The notes under the pieces were generated by a model. The model was not told where the DNA came from, did not search any database, and worked only from the letters and a program-made list of their open reading frames with translations. The translations under genes and the position numbers were made by a program. From Alphaproteobacteria bacterium (lineage in GTDB: Bacteria; Pseudomonadota; Alphaproteobacteria; Rhodobacterales; Rhodobacteraceae), in assembly GCA_030425145.1 (NCBI GenBank), contig JAUHVK010000008.1:62001-126000 (forward strand): a stretch of DNA of 64,000 bases, written 5' to 3'. This document shows, piece by piece, positions 49,948-59,579 of this stretch. Each line of letters opens with the position of its first letter. Position 1 is the first letter of the stretch.

Positions 49948-50534
49948 CGTTGACCGGGTTCCTGCGGCTGGCGATCAACACCGTGACAGCACCGCGCGAT
50001 GTAGCGCGGCTGCTTCTGGCGATGAACCTATCGTCGCAGGCGCTTTGGCTGGCCTTTGCGCTGGTGATTGTGCTGAACACGCTAATGTTCTCGGCCTCAC
50101 TTCTGCTGGTGCCTGCGGGGGATATGTTTGGCCCGGTTCTGGCCAACCCGACAGTTTTCGGCGCGATGCTGGCGCTGTCGGTTGGTGCGCTGATCGTGGC
50201 GGTGACGCTGTGCGGAAAGCTGTTGGGGGGCGTGGCCGATTACCGGCACATCGCCATCCTTGTGATCTGGTTGCAGGCGTTGCGGGTACTGTTGCAAGCC
50301 GTGGTGGCCGTTGTCGGGCCTTTGAGCCTGTTTCTGTCGGGAGTTCTTGTCAGCGCCGGGTCGGTGATTGGCATCTGGATCTTCGTAAATTTTATCGATG
50401 TGGCACACGAGACAGACAGCCTGCTGCGCGCGGGAATGGTCTTGTTGTTCGCCGTAGTGGGGATGATGCTGGCGCTGAGTCTGATTTTCAGCGTTCTAGG
50501 CGTTCAGACCGGAGGGATACCTGGATATGTATGA
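49944..50534 (+). CDS. YIP1 family membrane protein
   Basis: Five TM-like segments; ATGA-type overlap with the preceding gene. Confidence 0.65.
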   Translation: MTLTGFLRLAINTVTAPRDVARLLLAMNLSSQALWLAFALVIVLNTLMFSASLLLVPAGDMFGPVLANPTVFGAMLALSVGALIVAVTLCGKLLGGVADYRHIAILVIWLQALRVLLQAVVAVVGPLSLFLSGVLVSAGSVIGIWIFVNFIDVAHETDSLLRAGMVLLFAVVGMMLALSLIFSVLGVQTGGIPGYV

Positions 50535-51747
50535 CGTCACCGAAATCCGCCGCGATTTCCCGATCCTGTCGCGCGAGGTGAATGGCAAGCCACTGGTTTA
50601 TCTGGACAACGGAGCCAGTGCGCAGAAGCCCAAGGTGGTGATCGACGCGATTACCCGTGCCTATGCCGAGGAATACGCCAACGTCCATCGCGGGCTGCAC
50701 TACCTGTCGAACCTCGCGACCGAGAAATACGAAAGCACACGCGGGATCATTGCCCGGTTCCTTGGGGTCAAGGACGAGGACGAGATCGTCATGAACACCG
50801 GAACCACGATGGGGATCAACACCGTTGCCTATGGTTGGGGTGTGCCGAACCTTAAGGCCGGAGACGAGATCATCCTGTCGGTGATGGAGCATCACGCCAA
50901 TATCGTGCCCTGGCATTTCCTGCGCGAGCGACAGGGCGTGGTGATTAAGTGGGTCGATGTGGACAGCACCGGCCATCTGGACCCAGAGGCGGTGATCGCC
51001 GCGATGGGACCGAAGACAAAACTGGTCGCGGTCACGCATCTGTCAAACGTTCTGGGCACGGTGGTGGACGTGAAGACCATCTGTCAGGCGGCTCGTGAGC
51101 GCGGGATTGCGACACTCGTGGATGGGTCTCAGGCCGCCGTACACTTGCCCGTCAATGTCGAGGAGATCGGCTGCGATTTCTATCCCATCACCGGGCACAA
51201 GCTTTATGGTCCGTCCGGGTCCGGCGCGATTTACATGCGCAAAGAGCGGATGGCGGAAATGCAGCCCTTCGTGGGCGGTGGCGACATGATCCGCGAAGTT
51301 CACAAGGACGAGGTCATTTGGAATGACGCGCCGATGATGTTTGAGGCAGGCACGCCGGGTATCGTCCAACAGATCGGTCTTGGTGTGGCGCTGGAGTACA
51401 TGATGGGGATCGGGATGGAGAACATCGCCGCCCATGAGAAAAAGCTGCGCGACTATGCGCGCGCACGTCTGGATGGCCTGAATTGGCTGCAAGTGCAGGG
51501 CACAACGCCTGACAAGGCGGCAATTTTCAGTTTCACACTGGATGGGGCTGCACATGCGCATGACATCTCGACCATTCTTGATAAGAAGGGCGTCGCGGTG
51601 CGGGCGGGGCAGCACTGCACCGGGCCGCTGATGGACCATCTGGGTCTGACTGCAACGTGTCGTGCGTCCTTCGGGATGTACAACACGGAAGAAGAAGTGG
51701 ACAAACTCGTTGATGCGCTGGAACTGGCGCATGATCTATTTGCCTGA
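50527..51747 (+). CDS. sufS: cysteine desulfurase SufS
   Basis: IRRDFPILSREVNGKPLVYLDNGASAQKPKVVIDA; DFYPITGHKLYGPSGSGAIYMRKE; VAVRAGQHCTGPLM. Confidence 0.96.
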   Translation: MYDVTEIRRDFPILSREVNGKPLVYLDNGASAQKPKVVIDAITRAYAEEYANVHRGLHYLSNLATEKYESTRGIIARFLGVKDEDEIVMNTGTTMGINTVAYGWGVPNLKAGDEIILSVMEHHANIVPWHFLRERQGVVIKWVDVDSTGHLDPEAVIAAMGPKTKLVAVTHLSNVLGTVVDVKTICQAARERGIATLVDGSQAAVHLPVNVEEIGCDFYPITGHKLYGPSGSGAIYMRKERMAEMQPFVGGGDMIREVHKDEVIWNDAPMMFEAGTPGIVQQIGLGVALEYMMGIGMENIAAHEKKLRDYARARLDGLNWLQVQGTTPDKAAIFSFTLDGAAHAHDISTILDKKGVAVRAGQHCTGPLMDHLGLTATCRASFGMYNTEEEVDKLVDALELAHDLFA

Positions 51748-51761
51748 ATTGGGGGGACAAA

Positions 51762-52190
51762 ATGGCTAACCTATCGCTGCGCCGCGCGCGCACTATCATC
51801 CGCAAAACGCTTGAAGCGGGCCGCGCGGCTGAGATGAAACCGCTTTCGGTCATCGTGCTGGATGCGGGCGGTAATGTGCAGGCGTTCGAACGCGAAGACG
51901 GAGCAAGCCCCGGCCGGTTCCAGATTGCCCATGGCAAAGCCTATGGGTCGGTCATGCTGGGCATGGCAGGCACCGCGCAGAAGAACCGCGCTGAAGAGCA
52001 GGCCTATTTCATCACCGCTGCCGGTGCGGCGCTTGGTGGTCAGATGGTGCCAGTGCCGGGTGGTGTGCTGGTGCGCGATGCCAAGGGCAACGTGCTGGGG
52101 GCAGTTGGCGTAACTGGCGATACGTCGGATAATGACGCCGCAGCGGCCAAGGCAGGTATCGAATCTGTGGGTCTGACCGCGGAAATATAA
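51762..52190 (+). CDS. GlcG/HbpS family heme-binding-like protein
   Basis: MKPLSVIVLDAGGNVQAFEREDGASPGRFQIAHGKAYGSV; GGQMVPVPGGVLVRDAKGNVLGAVGVTGDTSDNDAAAAKAGI. Confidence 0.88.
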   Translation: MANLSLRRARTIIRKTLEAGRAAEMKPLSVIVLDAGGNVQAFEREDGASPGRFQIAHGKAYGSVMLGMAGTAQKNRAEEQAYFITAAGAALGGQMVPVPGGVLVRDAKGNVLGAVGVTGDTSDNDAAAAKAGIESVGLTAEI

Positions 52191-52201
52191 GGAACAGCAC
52201 C

Positions 52202-52984
52202 ATGGCGCGGCCCGTCGTCGGCATTATCGGCAACCAGTACCTGATTAACGATCAGTACCCTGCTCATGCGGGCGGGTCGATGACCTCAGAGGCGGTTGCC
52301 AAAGTGTCGGAGTGTATGCCGCTTCTGGTGCCTGCGGACCCGCGGTTTCTGTCGGTCGAGGAGTTGCTTGCGGTGTGTGATGGGTTTCTGCTGACAGGCG
52401 GGCGCCCCAATGTGCATCCCGAGGAATATGGCGAGACCGCAACCGAGGCGCATGGCGCGTTCGATCGGGCACGCGATGCCATCACGCTGCCTTTGGTGCG
52501 GGCCTGTGTGGAGCGCGGCCAGCCGTTCCTTGGTATCTGTCGGGGCTTTCAGGAAGTGAACGTCGCCATGGGCGGCACGCTCTATCCTGAGATCCGGGAT
52601 TTGCCGGGGCGGATGAACCACCGGATGCCACCCGATGGCACGCTGGAGGAAAAGTTCGCCCTGCGCCATGTCGTGACCTTGCAGGAAGGTGGTGTGTTCC
52701 ACCGCCTGTTCGGGTCCAGAGAGGTGATGACCAACACGCTGCATGGGCAGGGGATCAAGACCCCCGGCGCGCGGATCGTGATCGAAGGATATGCGCCCGA
52801 TGGCACGCCCGAGGCGACCTATGTGAAGGACGCACCGGGTTTTACCCTTTCGGTGCAATGGCATCCGGAATGGGACGCGGCCAATGACCCGGTGTCGAGG
52901 CCTCTGTTCCAGGCGTTCGGCAATGCGGTACGGGCCTGGGCGCAGGGTGAAGTGGTGGGCGGACACCGCGTCGGCGCGGTGTAA
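52202..52984 (+). CDS. gamma-glutamyl-gamma-aminobutyrate hydrolase family (class I GATase-like)
   Basis: FLLTGGRPNVHPEEYG; QPFLGICRGFQEVNVAMGGTLYPEI; LSVQWHPEWDA. Confidence 0.9.
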   Translation: MARPVVGIIGNQYLINDQYPAHAGGSMTSEAVAKVSECMPLLVPADPRFLSVEELLAVCDGFLLTGGRPNVHPEEYGETATEAHGAFDRARDAITLPLVRACVERGQPFLGICRGFQEVNVAMGGTLYPEIRDLPGRMNHRMPPDGTLEEKFALRHVVTLQEGGVFHRLFGSREVMTNTLHGQGIKTPGARIVIEGYAPDGTPEATYVKDAPGFTLSVQWHPEWDAANDPVSRPLFQAFGNAVRAWAQGEVVGGHRVGAV

Positions 52985-53009
52985 GTCTCCGTCGACGGAG
53001 ACTCGCGCC

Positions 53010-54203
53010 TCAGGTCACCGCTTTGCGCTGCTTGAATTCGGGTGTGTCCCAGAGCCGGTCGCGCATGATCCGTGCAAGAATTTCAACCGCCTGATCCACA
53101 TCCTCAAGGCTCAGATAAAGCGGTGTGAAGCCAAAGCGCATGATGTCGGGCGCGCGGAAATCGCCGATCACCTTATGTGCGATCAGCGCCTGCATCGCGG
53201 CGTAGCCTTCTTCGAATTTGAAACTGACCTGCGATCCGCGCTCTGCCGCATTGCGCGGGCTGGCGAGGGTCAGGTCTGGGCAGGTGGCCTCAACACCAGC
53301 GATGAACCGTTCCGACAGTTCGACCGACCGGGCGCGCAAGTCCTGTAGATCAACGTCGTCCCATACATCAAGCGCCGCATCCAACGCAGACATCTGCACA
53401 ATAGGCGGTGTGCCCACCCGCATCCGGGAAATACCTGCGCCCGCCTTGTAGCCAAGGTCAAAGGCAAAGGGGCTGTCATGGCCCAGCCAGCCAGACAGCG
53501 CGGGCAGGGCCATATCGGCATGGCGGGGGGAAACGTAGATGAAGGCCGGCGCGCCGGGGCCGCCGTTGAGGTATTTGTAGGTGCAGCCAACCGCGAAATC
53601 GGCCTTTGCACCGGCAAGGTCCACAGGGATCGCACCTGCGGAATGGGCGAGATCCCAGACCGTGACGACGCCATTGGCGTGCGCTTTTTCAGTCAGCGCT
53701 GTCATGTCGTGTTTGCGGCCCGTGCGGTAATCGACCTCGGTGATGAGAGTGACAGCGATCTCGTCCGTGATCGCGGCCTCGACCTCTTCCGGGACGACGA
53801 GACGCAGTTCGTATTCCGGGCCGAGCAGTGAGATCAGTCCTTCGGCCATATAAAGGTCAGAGGGGAAGTTCCCGGTGTCCGACAGGATCACCCGGCGGTT
53901 GGGGTTCAGTTTCAAGGCCGCCGCCAAAGCCTGAAACACCTTGATCGACAGCGTGTCGCCCACCACCACATGGCCCGGTTCCGCGCCGATGAGCTGTCCG
54001 ATCCGGTTGCCAAGCCGCGCGGGCATGTCCATCCAACCACAGGCGTTCCAGCCGGTGATCAGATGATCGCCCCATTCGTCGGTCACGGTCTGCGCCACGC
54101 GGTCAGCTGCGGATTTGGGCAATGGCCCCAAGGAGTTGCCGTCGAGATAAATCATCCCCTCGGGCAAATGAAACGCAGCGCGGGTGGCGGTGAAATCGGT
54201 CAT
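53010..54203 (-). CDS. kynU: kynureninase
   Basis: IYLDGNSLGPLPKSAADRVAQTVTDEWGDHLITGWNACGWMDMPARLGNRIGQLIGA; VGCTYKYLNGGPGAPAFIYV. Confidence 0.96.
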   Translation of the reverse strand: MTDFTATRAAFHLPEGMIYLDGNSLGPLPKSAADRVAQTVTDEWGDHLITGWNACGWMDMPARLGNRIGQLIGAEPGHVVVGDTLSIKVFQALAAALKLNPNRRVILSDTGNFPSDLYMAEGLISLLGPEYELRLVVPEEVEAAITDEIAVTLITEVDYRTGRKHDMTALTEKAHANGVVTVWDLAHSAGAIPVDLAGAKADFAVGCTYKYLNGGPGAPAFIYVSPRHADMALPALSGWLGHDSPFAFDLGYKAGAGISRMRVGTPPIVQMSALDAALDVWDDVDLQDLRARSVELSERFIAGVEATCPDLTLASPRNAAERGSQVSFKFEEGYAAMQALIAHKVIGDFRAPDIMRFGFTPLYLSLEDVDQAVEILARIMRDRLWDTPEFKQRKAVT

Positions 54204-54222
54204 GTCGTCCCTTTCCTAGGTC

Positions 54223-55056
54223 TTAAAGCTTGGTCCGCAGGTGCCAGAGATCGGGGAAGAGCTCAACATCGAGCATACGCTTGAGATAGGACACGCCGCC
54301 CGTTCCCCCGGTGCCGCGCTTCAGCCCGATCACCCGTTCGACTGTGGTCACGTGGTTGAAGCGCCAGCGGCGGAAATAATCCTCCAGATCGACCAGTTTT
54401 TCGGCCAGTTCGTAGAGATCCCAGTAGCGGCTCGGGTCGCGGTAGACCTTGGCCCAGGCGGCTTGCACAGCTTCGTTCGGCTTGTGCGGTTTCGTTCGGT
54501 CGCGGGCGACCACCTCATCCGGCAATTCCAAGGCTTGCGCCAACCGCACCAGGGCGCAGTCGTAAAGCGACGGCTTTTCCATCTCGGCTTTCAGGCGCGC
54601 GGTCAGGTCGGGCCGATGGGCATGGGGTTTGAGCATGGCCGGGTTGCGGTTGCCCAAGAGAAATTCGATCTCGCGGTATTGTGCGGACTGAAAGCCCGAG
54701 CTTTGGCCAAGGGTTTCCCGGAAGGTCGTGTAGTCGCTGGGCGTCATGGTGCGCAGCACGTCCCAAGCGGAATTAAGCTGTTCAAAGATGCGGGACACCC
54801 GTGACAGCATCTTAAAGGCGGGGCGAATATCTGCCCCCGACAGGGTCGTGCGAGCCGCGTGCAGTTCGTGCAGCGCCAAACGCATCCACAGTTCCGAAGT
54901 CTGGTGCTGCACGATGAACAGCAACTCGTCATGCGCGGTGCTGAGCGGGTGCTGGGCGCTCAGAACCGCGTCGAGGCCAAGATAGTCGGTGTAAGACATG
55001 CGCCCGTCGAACGACATCTGCGCGCCGTCGCGGGCGGGATCGTAGGGATCGCTCAA
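54223..55056 (-). CDS. kynA: tryptophan 2,3-dioxygenase
   Basis: [53 protein letters not shown]-like [20 protein letters not shown]. Confidence 0.97.
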   Translation of the reverse strand: MSDPYDPARDGAQMSFDGRMSYTDYLGLDAVLSAQHPLSTAHDELLFIVQHQTSELWMRLALHELHAARTTLSGADIRPAFKMLSRVSRIFEQLNSAWDVLRTMTPSDYTTFRETLGQSSGFQSAQYREIEFLLGNRNPAMLKPHAHRPDLTARLKAEMEKPSLYDCALVRLAQALELPDEVVARDRTKPHKPNEAVQAAWAKVYRDPSRYWDLYELAEKLVDLEDYFRRWRFNHVTTVERVIGLKRGTGGTGGVSYLKRMLDVELFPDLWHLRTKL

Positions 55057-55808
55057 AACTCACCTCCTGCGATCTGGATCGCCTGGCCGTTGACGCTGCC
55101 CGAGTTGGGCGCGCAGAGCCAGAGCGCGGCCTCGGCCACTTCCTCTGGCGCGATCAGGCGACCGTGCGGGTTTGCGCCAACCATCACGGCTCTTGCCTCG
55201 TCCTCGCTCATGCCGGTGCGGGCCATGATCCGGTCGATGTTCTGCGGGACGATGTCCGTGTCGACATAGGCCGGGCAGATCGCGTTGAACGTGTAGGGTT
55301 TGCCAAGGTAGTCGGCGGCCAGCCCGCGGATCAGGCCGACCATCGCGTGTTTCGACGCGGTGTAGCAGGGCGCGCCCTTGAGGCCCCGCAGCCCGGCGAT
55401 GGAGCTGATGGCGATCACGCGGCCCCAGTCGGTCTGGTGCATGGATTTCAGGCCTTCGCGGATCGTGAGGAACGTCCCGTCAAGATTGGTCGCCATCATG
55501 TTGCGCCAGAACGCCATGTCCATTTTGTGCAACGCGCGGCCTTCGGCAATCCCGGCATTTGCGACGCAGATCTGCACGGGCCCGCGCGCGGCAACCGCCC
55601 CGGCGATGCCTTCGACGACCGACGCTTCGTCCTGCACATCCATTACCAGCGCGTGCAGCCCGTTTTTGGCAGCAGCCGCTTCCAGAACGTCAGCGCGGCG
55701 TCCGGTGATCGTCACCTCGGCGCCTGCGTCGCGCAAGGCAATGGCAATGGCGAGGCCGATTCCCGTTCCGCCGCCTGTGACCAATGCGTGTTTGCCAGTC
55801 AGTGTCAT
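55053..55808 (-). CDS. SDR family oxidoreductase
   Basis: [57 protein letters not shown]; 4-nt overlap with kynA. Confidence 0.92.
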   Translation of the reverse strand: MTLTGKHALVTGGGTGIGLAIAIALRDAGAEVTITGRRADVLEAAAAKNGLHALVMDVQDEASVVEGIAGAVAARGPVQICVANAGIAEGRALHKMDMAFWRNMMATNLDGTFLTIREGLKSMHQTDWGRVIAISSIAGLRGLKGAPCYTASKHAMVGLIRGLAADYLGKPYTFNAICPAYVDTDIVPQNIDRIMARTGMSEDEARAVMVGANPHGRLIAPEEVAEAALWLCAPNSGSVNGQAIQIAGGEF

Positions 55809-55935
55809 ATCGCCTCCCAAAACATTTTGGCCTGACCGTATAGGTCTTACCGCCAGTGGCAAGATGGCCCACCTGCGAGGGCTTGCTTTTCCAATTCAGT
55901 TTCGTGAATGTGTTTCTGACCACAGGAGGAGCGTC

Positions 55936-56883
55936 ATGCGTATCATATTCAGTATCGCCGTTCTTGGCATGGCTCAAATGGCCGCCGCCAGCGAAGATAT
56001 CGCCGATAAATACCCACAGTCGGAACTCTACGACAAACCTGTCGAGGTGATCCCGCATGTCTTTTCTGCGATTGGTGCCACGGCCCCACCGACCTATGAA
56101 AATTCAGGCCACAACAATAACCTGAGCTTTGTCCTGACGGGCGACGGTGTGGTTGTGATCAATGGGGGTGCTTCGGCCCGTCTGGCCAAGGCGCTGCATG
56201 ACGAGATCAAGGCGGTCACTGACCAGCCGGTGAAACTGGTGATCAACGAAAACGGTCAGGGTCACGCGATGCTCGGCAATTCCTATTGGGCGGAGCAGGG
56301 TGTCGATGTCCTTGCCCATGAGGATGCCATTGCCGAGGTGGAAGAGAACGGTGATTTCATCCTTCAGGGCATGCAGCGTTACAACCGCGACAAAGCCGAA
56401 GGCACCACGGTATTCGTGCCGAACCTGAGTTTTTCCGACAAACACGTGGTCGAGATGGGTGACGTGACGCTGGAGGTGCTGCATCTTGGTCCGGCGCACG
56501 ATCCAGGCGACACGCAGGTGTGGATTCCGCAGTGGGGCATCGTGATCGCGGGCGACATCGCGTTCCATGAACGTATGCCGCCGATCTTTCCGGAAACCGA
56601 TACGGATGCGTGGATCGAGACCTTTGATGGCCCCTTCACCGCGCTTGGCGCGACTTATGTGATCCCCGGCCACGGTCACCCGACGAACATGGCGCAGGTG
56701 ACGCGTTATACCTCGGATTACATCAAGGATTTGCGTGCCAAGATCGGCGCGCATATCGACGAGGGCGGTGATTTGGCTGGAGCCTATTACGTGGATCAGT
56801 CGAACTGGGCGCATCTGGACACGTTCGAGGAACTGGCGACCAAGAACGCGGGGCGCGTCTTCGAAGAGATGGAATGGGAGTGA
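55936..56883 (+). CDS. metallo-beta-lactamase-fold hydrolase, secreted, non-canonical metal motif
   Basis: Signal peptide MRIIFSIAVLGMAQMAAAS; NNNLSFVLTGDGVVVINGGAS; HDPGDTQVWIPQWGIVIAGDIAFHERMPPIFP; VIPGHGHP. Confidence 0.85.
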   Translation: MRIIFSIAVLGMAQMAAASEDIADKYPQSELYDKPVEVIPHVFSAIGATAPPTYENSGHNNNLSFVLTGDGVVVINGGASARLAKALHDEIKAVTDQPVKLVINENGQGHAMLGNSYWAEQGVDVLAHEDAIAEVEENGDFILQGMQRYNRDKAEGTTVFVPNLSFSDKHVVEMGDVTLEVLHLGPAHDPGDTQVWIPQWGIVIAGDIAFHERMPPIFPETDTDAWIETFDGPFTALGATYVIPGHGHPTNMAQVTRYTSDYIKDLRAKIGAHIDEGGDLAGAYYVDQSNWAHLDTFEELATKNAGRVFEEMEWE

Positions 56884-56890
56884 CCCACCA

Positions 56891-56927
56891 CACTGGTTAT
56901 TGACTGGTGAATCAATAACCCCCAGTG
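56891..56927. promoter_or_regulatory. large inverted repeat between the MBL gene and betC
   Basis: CACTGGTTATTGA-CTGGTGAA-TCAATAACC-CC-CCAGTG. Confidence 0.55.
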
Positions 56928-56957
56928 TCGCGCTAAACGCGTGGCAGTGGGGGGCTT

Positions 56958-58463
56958 ATGCAGCCGAATATCCTGATTCTGATGGTGGACCAGTTGAACG
57001 GAACTTTGTTCCCCGACGGTCCGGCAGATTGGCTTCATGCCCCGAACCTTAAGAAGCTGGCGGCGCGCTCTACCCGATTTCAGAACGCCTATACCGCGAG
57101 CCCGCTTTGCGCACCGGGGCGGGCGAGTTTCATGTCTGGCCAGTTGCCCTCGGCAACAGGGGTCTATGACAATGCCGCTGAATTCCCGTCCTCCATCCCG
57201 ACCTACGCGCATCACTTGCGTCGCGCAGGGTATTACACCGCGCTTTCGGGCAAGATGCATTTTGTTGGCCCCGACCAGTTGCACGGGTTTGAAGCGCGCC
57301 TGACCACCGACATTTACCCGGCCGATTTTGGTTGGACGCCCGACTACCGCAAGCCGGGGGAGCGCATCGATTGGTGGTATCACAACATGGGTTCTGTCAC
57401 GGGCGCGGGGGTGGCCGAGATCACCAACCAGCTCGAATACGACGACGAGGTGGCCTACCAGGCCAAGCTGGCGCTGTACGATCTGGCGCGGCGCAAGGAT
57501 GACCGCCCGTGGTGCCTGACGGCGAGCTTCACCCATCCGCACGACCCCTACGTAGCGCGACGGAAATACTGGGATCTCTACGAAAACTGCGAGCACCTGC
57601 TGCCCGAAATCCCGGCGATGGCTTACGAAGATCACGATCCGCACGCCAGGCGGATCTTCGACGCCAATGACTGGCGCAATTTCGACATCACCGAAGACGA
57701 CATCCGCCGGTCCCGCCGCGCCTATTTCGCCAATATCTCCTATCTCGACGACAAGATTGGCGAGATCCTGCAAGTGCTCGAGGACACGCAGCAGGAGGCG
57801 ATCATCCTCTTAGTGTCCGATCACGGCGATATGCTGGGCGAGCGCGGGTTGTGGTTCAAGATGTGCTTCTACGAAGGCTCGTCGCGGGTGCCGCTGATGA
57901 TCTCGGCGCCGGAAATGGCGGTCGGCCTTGTCACCGATCCGGTTTCAACCATCGACGTCTGCCCGACGCTCTGCGCGCTGGCGGGGGTCAGCATGGACGA
58001 GGTCATGCCGTGGACGACAGGGGAATCGCTTGTGCCCTTGGGGCAGGGCGGAGAACGCACCAGCCCGGTGGCGATGGAATATGCGGCCGAGGCGTCTTAT
58101 GCGCCGCTTGTGTCGTTGCGCTATGGCAAGTGGAAATATAATCGCTGCTCCCTCGACCCCGATCAGCTCTTCGATCTGGAGGACGATCCGCACGAATTGA
58201 CCAATCTGGCGGACCACCCAGACCATCAGGGCACAGTGCAGACGTTGCGCGCAAAGTCCGAGGCCCGTTGGGACCTGGCACGGTTCGATGCCGATGTGCG
58301 GGCCTCTCAGGCGAAACGTTGGGTGGTCTATGAGGCGTTGCGGCAGGGCGGGTACTACCCGTGGGATTACCAGCCCCTGCGCGATGCGTCAGAGCGGTTC
58401 ATGCGCAACCACATGGATCTCAACGTGCTTGAGGAAAGCCAGCGCTTCCCGCGCGGGGAATGA
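56958..58463 (+). CDS. betC: choline-sulfatase
   Basis: PNILILMVDQLNGTLFPDGPADWLHAPNLKKLAARSTRFQNAYTASPLCAPGRASFMSGQLPSATGVYDNAAEF (C-x-P-G-R sulfatase motif CAPGR). Confidence 0.95.
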   Translation: MQPNILILMVDQLNGTLFPDGPADWLHAPNLKKLAARSTRFQNAYTASPLCAPGRASFMSGQLPSATGVYDNAAEFPSSIPTYAHHLRRAGYYTALSGKMHFVGPDQLHGFEARLTTDIYPADFGWTPDYRKPGERIDWWYHNMGSVTGAGVAEITNQLEYDDEVAYQAKLALYDLARRKDDRPWCLTASFTHPHDPYVARRKYWDLYENCEHLLPEIPAMAYEDHDPHARRIFDANDWRNFDITEDDIRRSRRAYFANISYLDDKIGEILQVLEDTQQEAIILLVSDHGDMLGERGLWFKMCFYEGSSRVPLMISAPEMAVGLVTDPVSTIDVCPTLCALAGVSMDEVMPWTTGESLVPLGQGGERTSPVAMEYAAEASYAPLVSLRYGKWKYNRCSLDPDQLFDLEDDPHELTNLADHPDHQGTVQTLRAKSEARWDLARFDADVRASQAKRWVVYEALRQGGYYPWDYQPLRDASERFMRNHMDLNVLEESQRFPRGE

Positions 58464-58521
58464 TTAACCTTTCTTAACGCATTCCATTGTTTGGCCATGT
58501 TTGGCTGCGCATATTCATGGA

Positions 58522-59262
58522 ATGTTAAGGATTGCGTTTTTCACCACCCTGATCGCGTTGGGCGGCATCGCCCATGCGGGACCTGACGGTCCGATCCGCG
58601 TTGTCGATGGCGATACGTTCAAGGTTGCCGGAACCACGGTGCGCCTGCACGCGATCGACGCCCCCGAGACCGACCAGATGTGCGGCGATGCCAACAGCCC
58701 GGCCTGGGCCTGTGGCGCGTGGGTTCAGGCCGAAACCCGCGAGCTGTTCGAAGGGCGGATGGCGCGATGCACTGCCATGAATACAGATCAGTATGGGCGC
58801 ACTGTCGCCAAATGCAGTGTCGATGGTCAGGATGTCGGGGAACGCTTGGTCAGCGACGGTCTTGCCTTCGCTTATCGGCAATACGGAATGGACTACGACC
58901 TTGCGGAAAAGGGTGCCGCAATAAACAGGCGTGGGCTTCATTCCACGGGTGTGATGTCTCCGGCGGCGTTCCGTTCGGCGCAGAGGGCGCAGACGCGCTC
59001 CGCGACTCAAGTACGGGATACCGGCGCGAAAACCGTAACGGTGAACCGCGAGAAACCAGCCAAGAAAGGCTGGCTGCCGAACATGTTGAACCCCGGTTGC
59101 AAGATCAAAGGCAACATCAGCTTGAGCAAAGGCGAGCGGATTTATCACGTTCCAGGACAGAAATATTACGCTGAGACCCGTATCTCACCGACGAAGGGGG
59201 AACGCTGGTTTTGCTCTGAAGCTGAGGCGCGCGCGGCCGGTTGGAGAAAAGCAAGAAACTGA
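58522..59262 (+). CDS. secreted thermonuclease (SNase-like) family protein
   Basis: Signal peptide; IRVVDGDTFKVAGTTVRLHAIDAPETDQMC. Confidence 0.9.
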   Translation: MLRIAFFTTLIALGGIAHAGPDGPIRVVDGDTFKVAGTTVRLHAIDAPETDQMCGDANSPAWACGAWVQAETRELFEGRMARCTAMNTDQYGRTVAKCSVDGQDVGERLVSDGLAFAYRQYGMDYDLAEKGAAINRRGLHSTGVMSPAAFRSAQRAQTRSATQVRDTGAKTVTVNREKPAKKGWLPNMLNPGCKIKGNISLSKGERIYHVPGQKYYAETRISPTKGERWFCSEAEARAAGWRKARN

Positions 59263-59342
59263 CTCCAGTTTGATCCGCGTCAAAGTGAAAGATGCACCTC
59301 TCTGACATCTTGGAGGAAAGACATCAGAAGAGGAGTAAATCC

Positions 59343-59579
59343 ATGTCGCATACACCGCACGAACTTGCCGAGGAATTCCCGGATCAGGTCGAGAAAATGA
59401 GCGCTCTGAAGCAGTCGGATGCACATTTTGCCAAGCTGTTCGACGCTTACCACGAGGTCAATCGCACCGTGCACCGGGCCGAAATCAATGTGGAGCCGAT
59501 GGATAACCTTGCCGAAACCGAACTGCGCAAGAAGCGTGGCGCGCTCAAGGACGAGATCTGGAACTACCTTCAGAAATGA
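59343..59579 (+). CDS. YdcH family (DUF465) protein
   Basis: MSHTPHELAEEFPDQVEKMSALKQSDAHFAKLFDAYHEVNRTVHRAE...LRKKRGALKDEIWNYLQK. Confidence 0.92.
   Translation: MSHTPHELAEEFPDQVEKMSALKQSDAHFAKLFDAYHEVNRTVHRAEINVEPMDNLAETELRKKRGALKDEIWNYLQK

Noticed and set aside
55378-55935. N-terminal 186-codon extension of the MBL-fold ORF
   Set aside because: The signal peptide and SD (AGGAGG) place the real start at 55936; the extension is antisense to the SDR gene.
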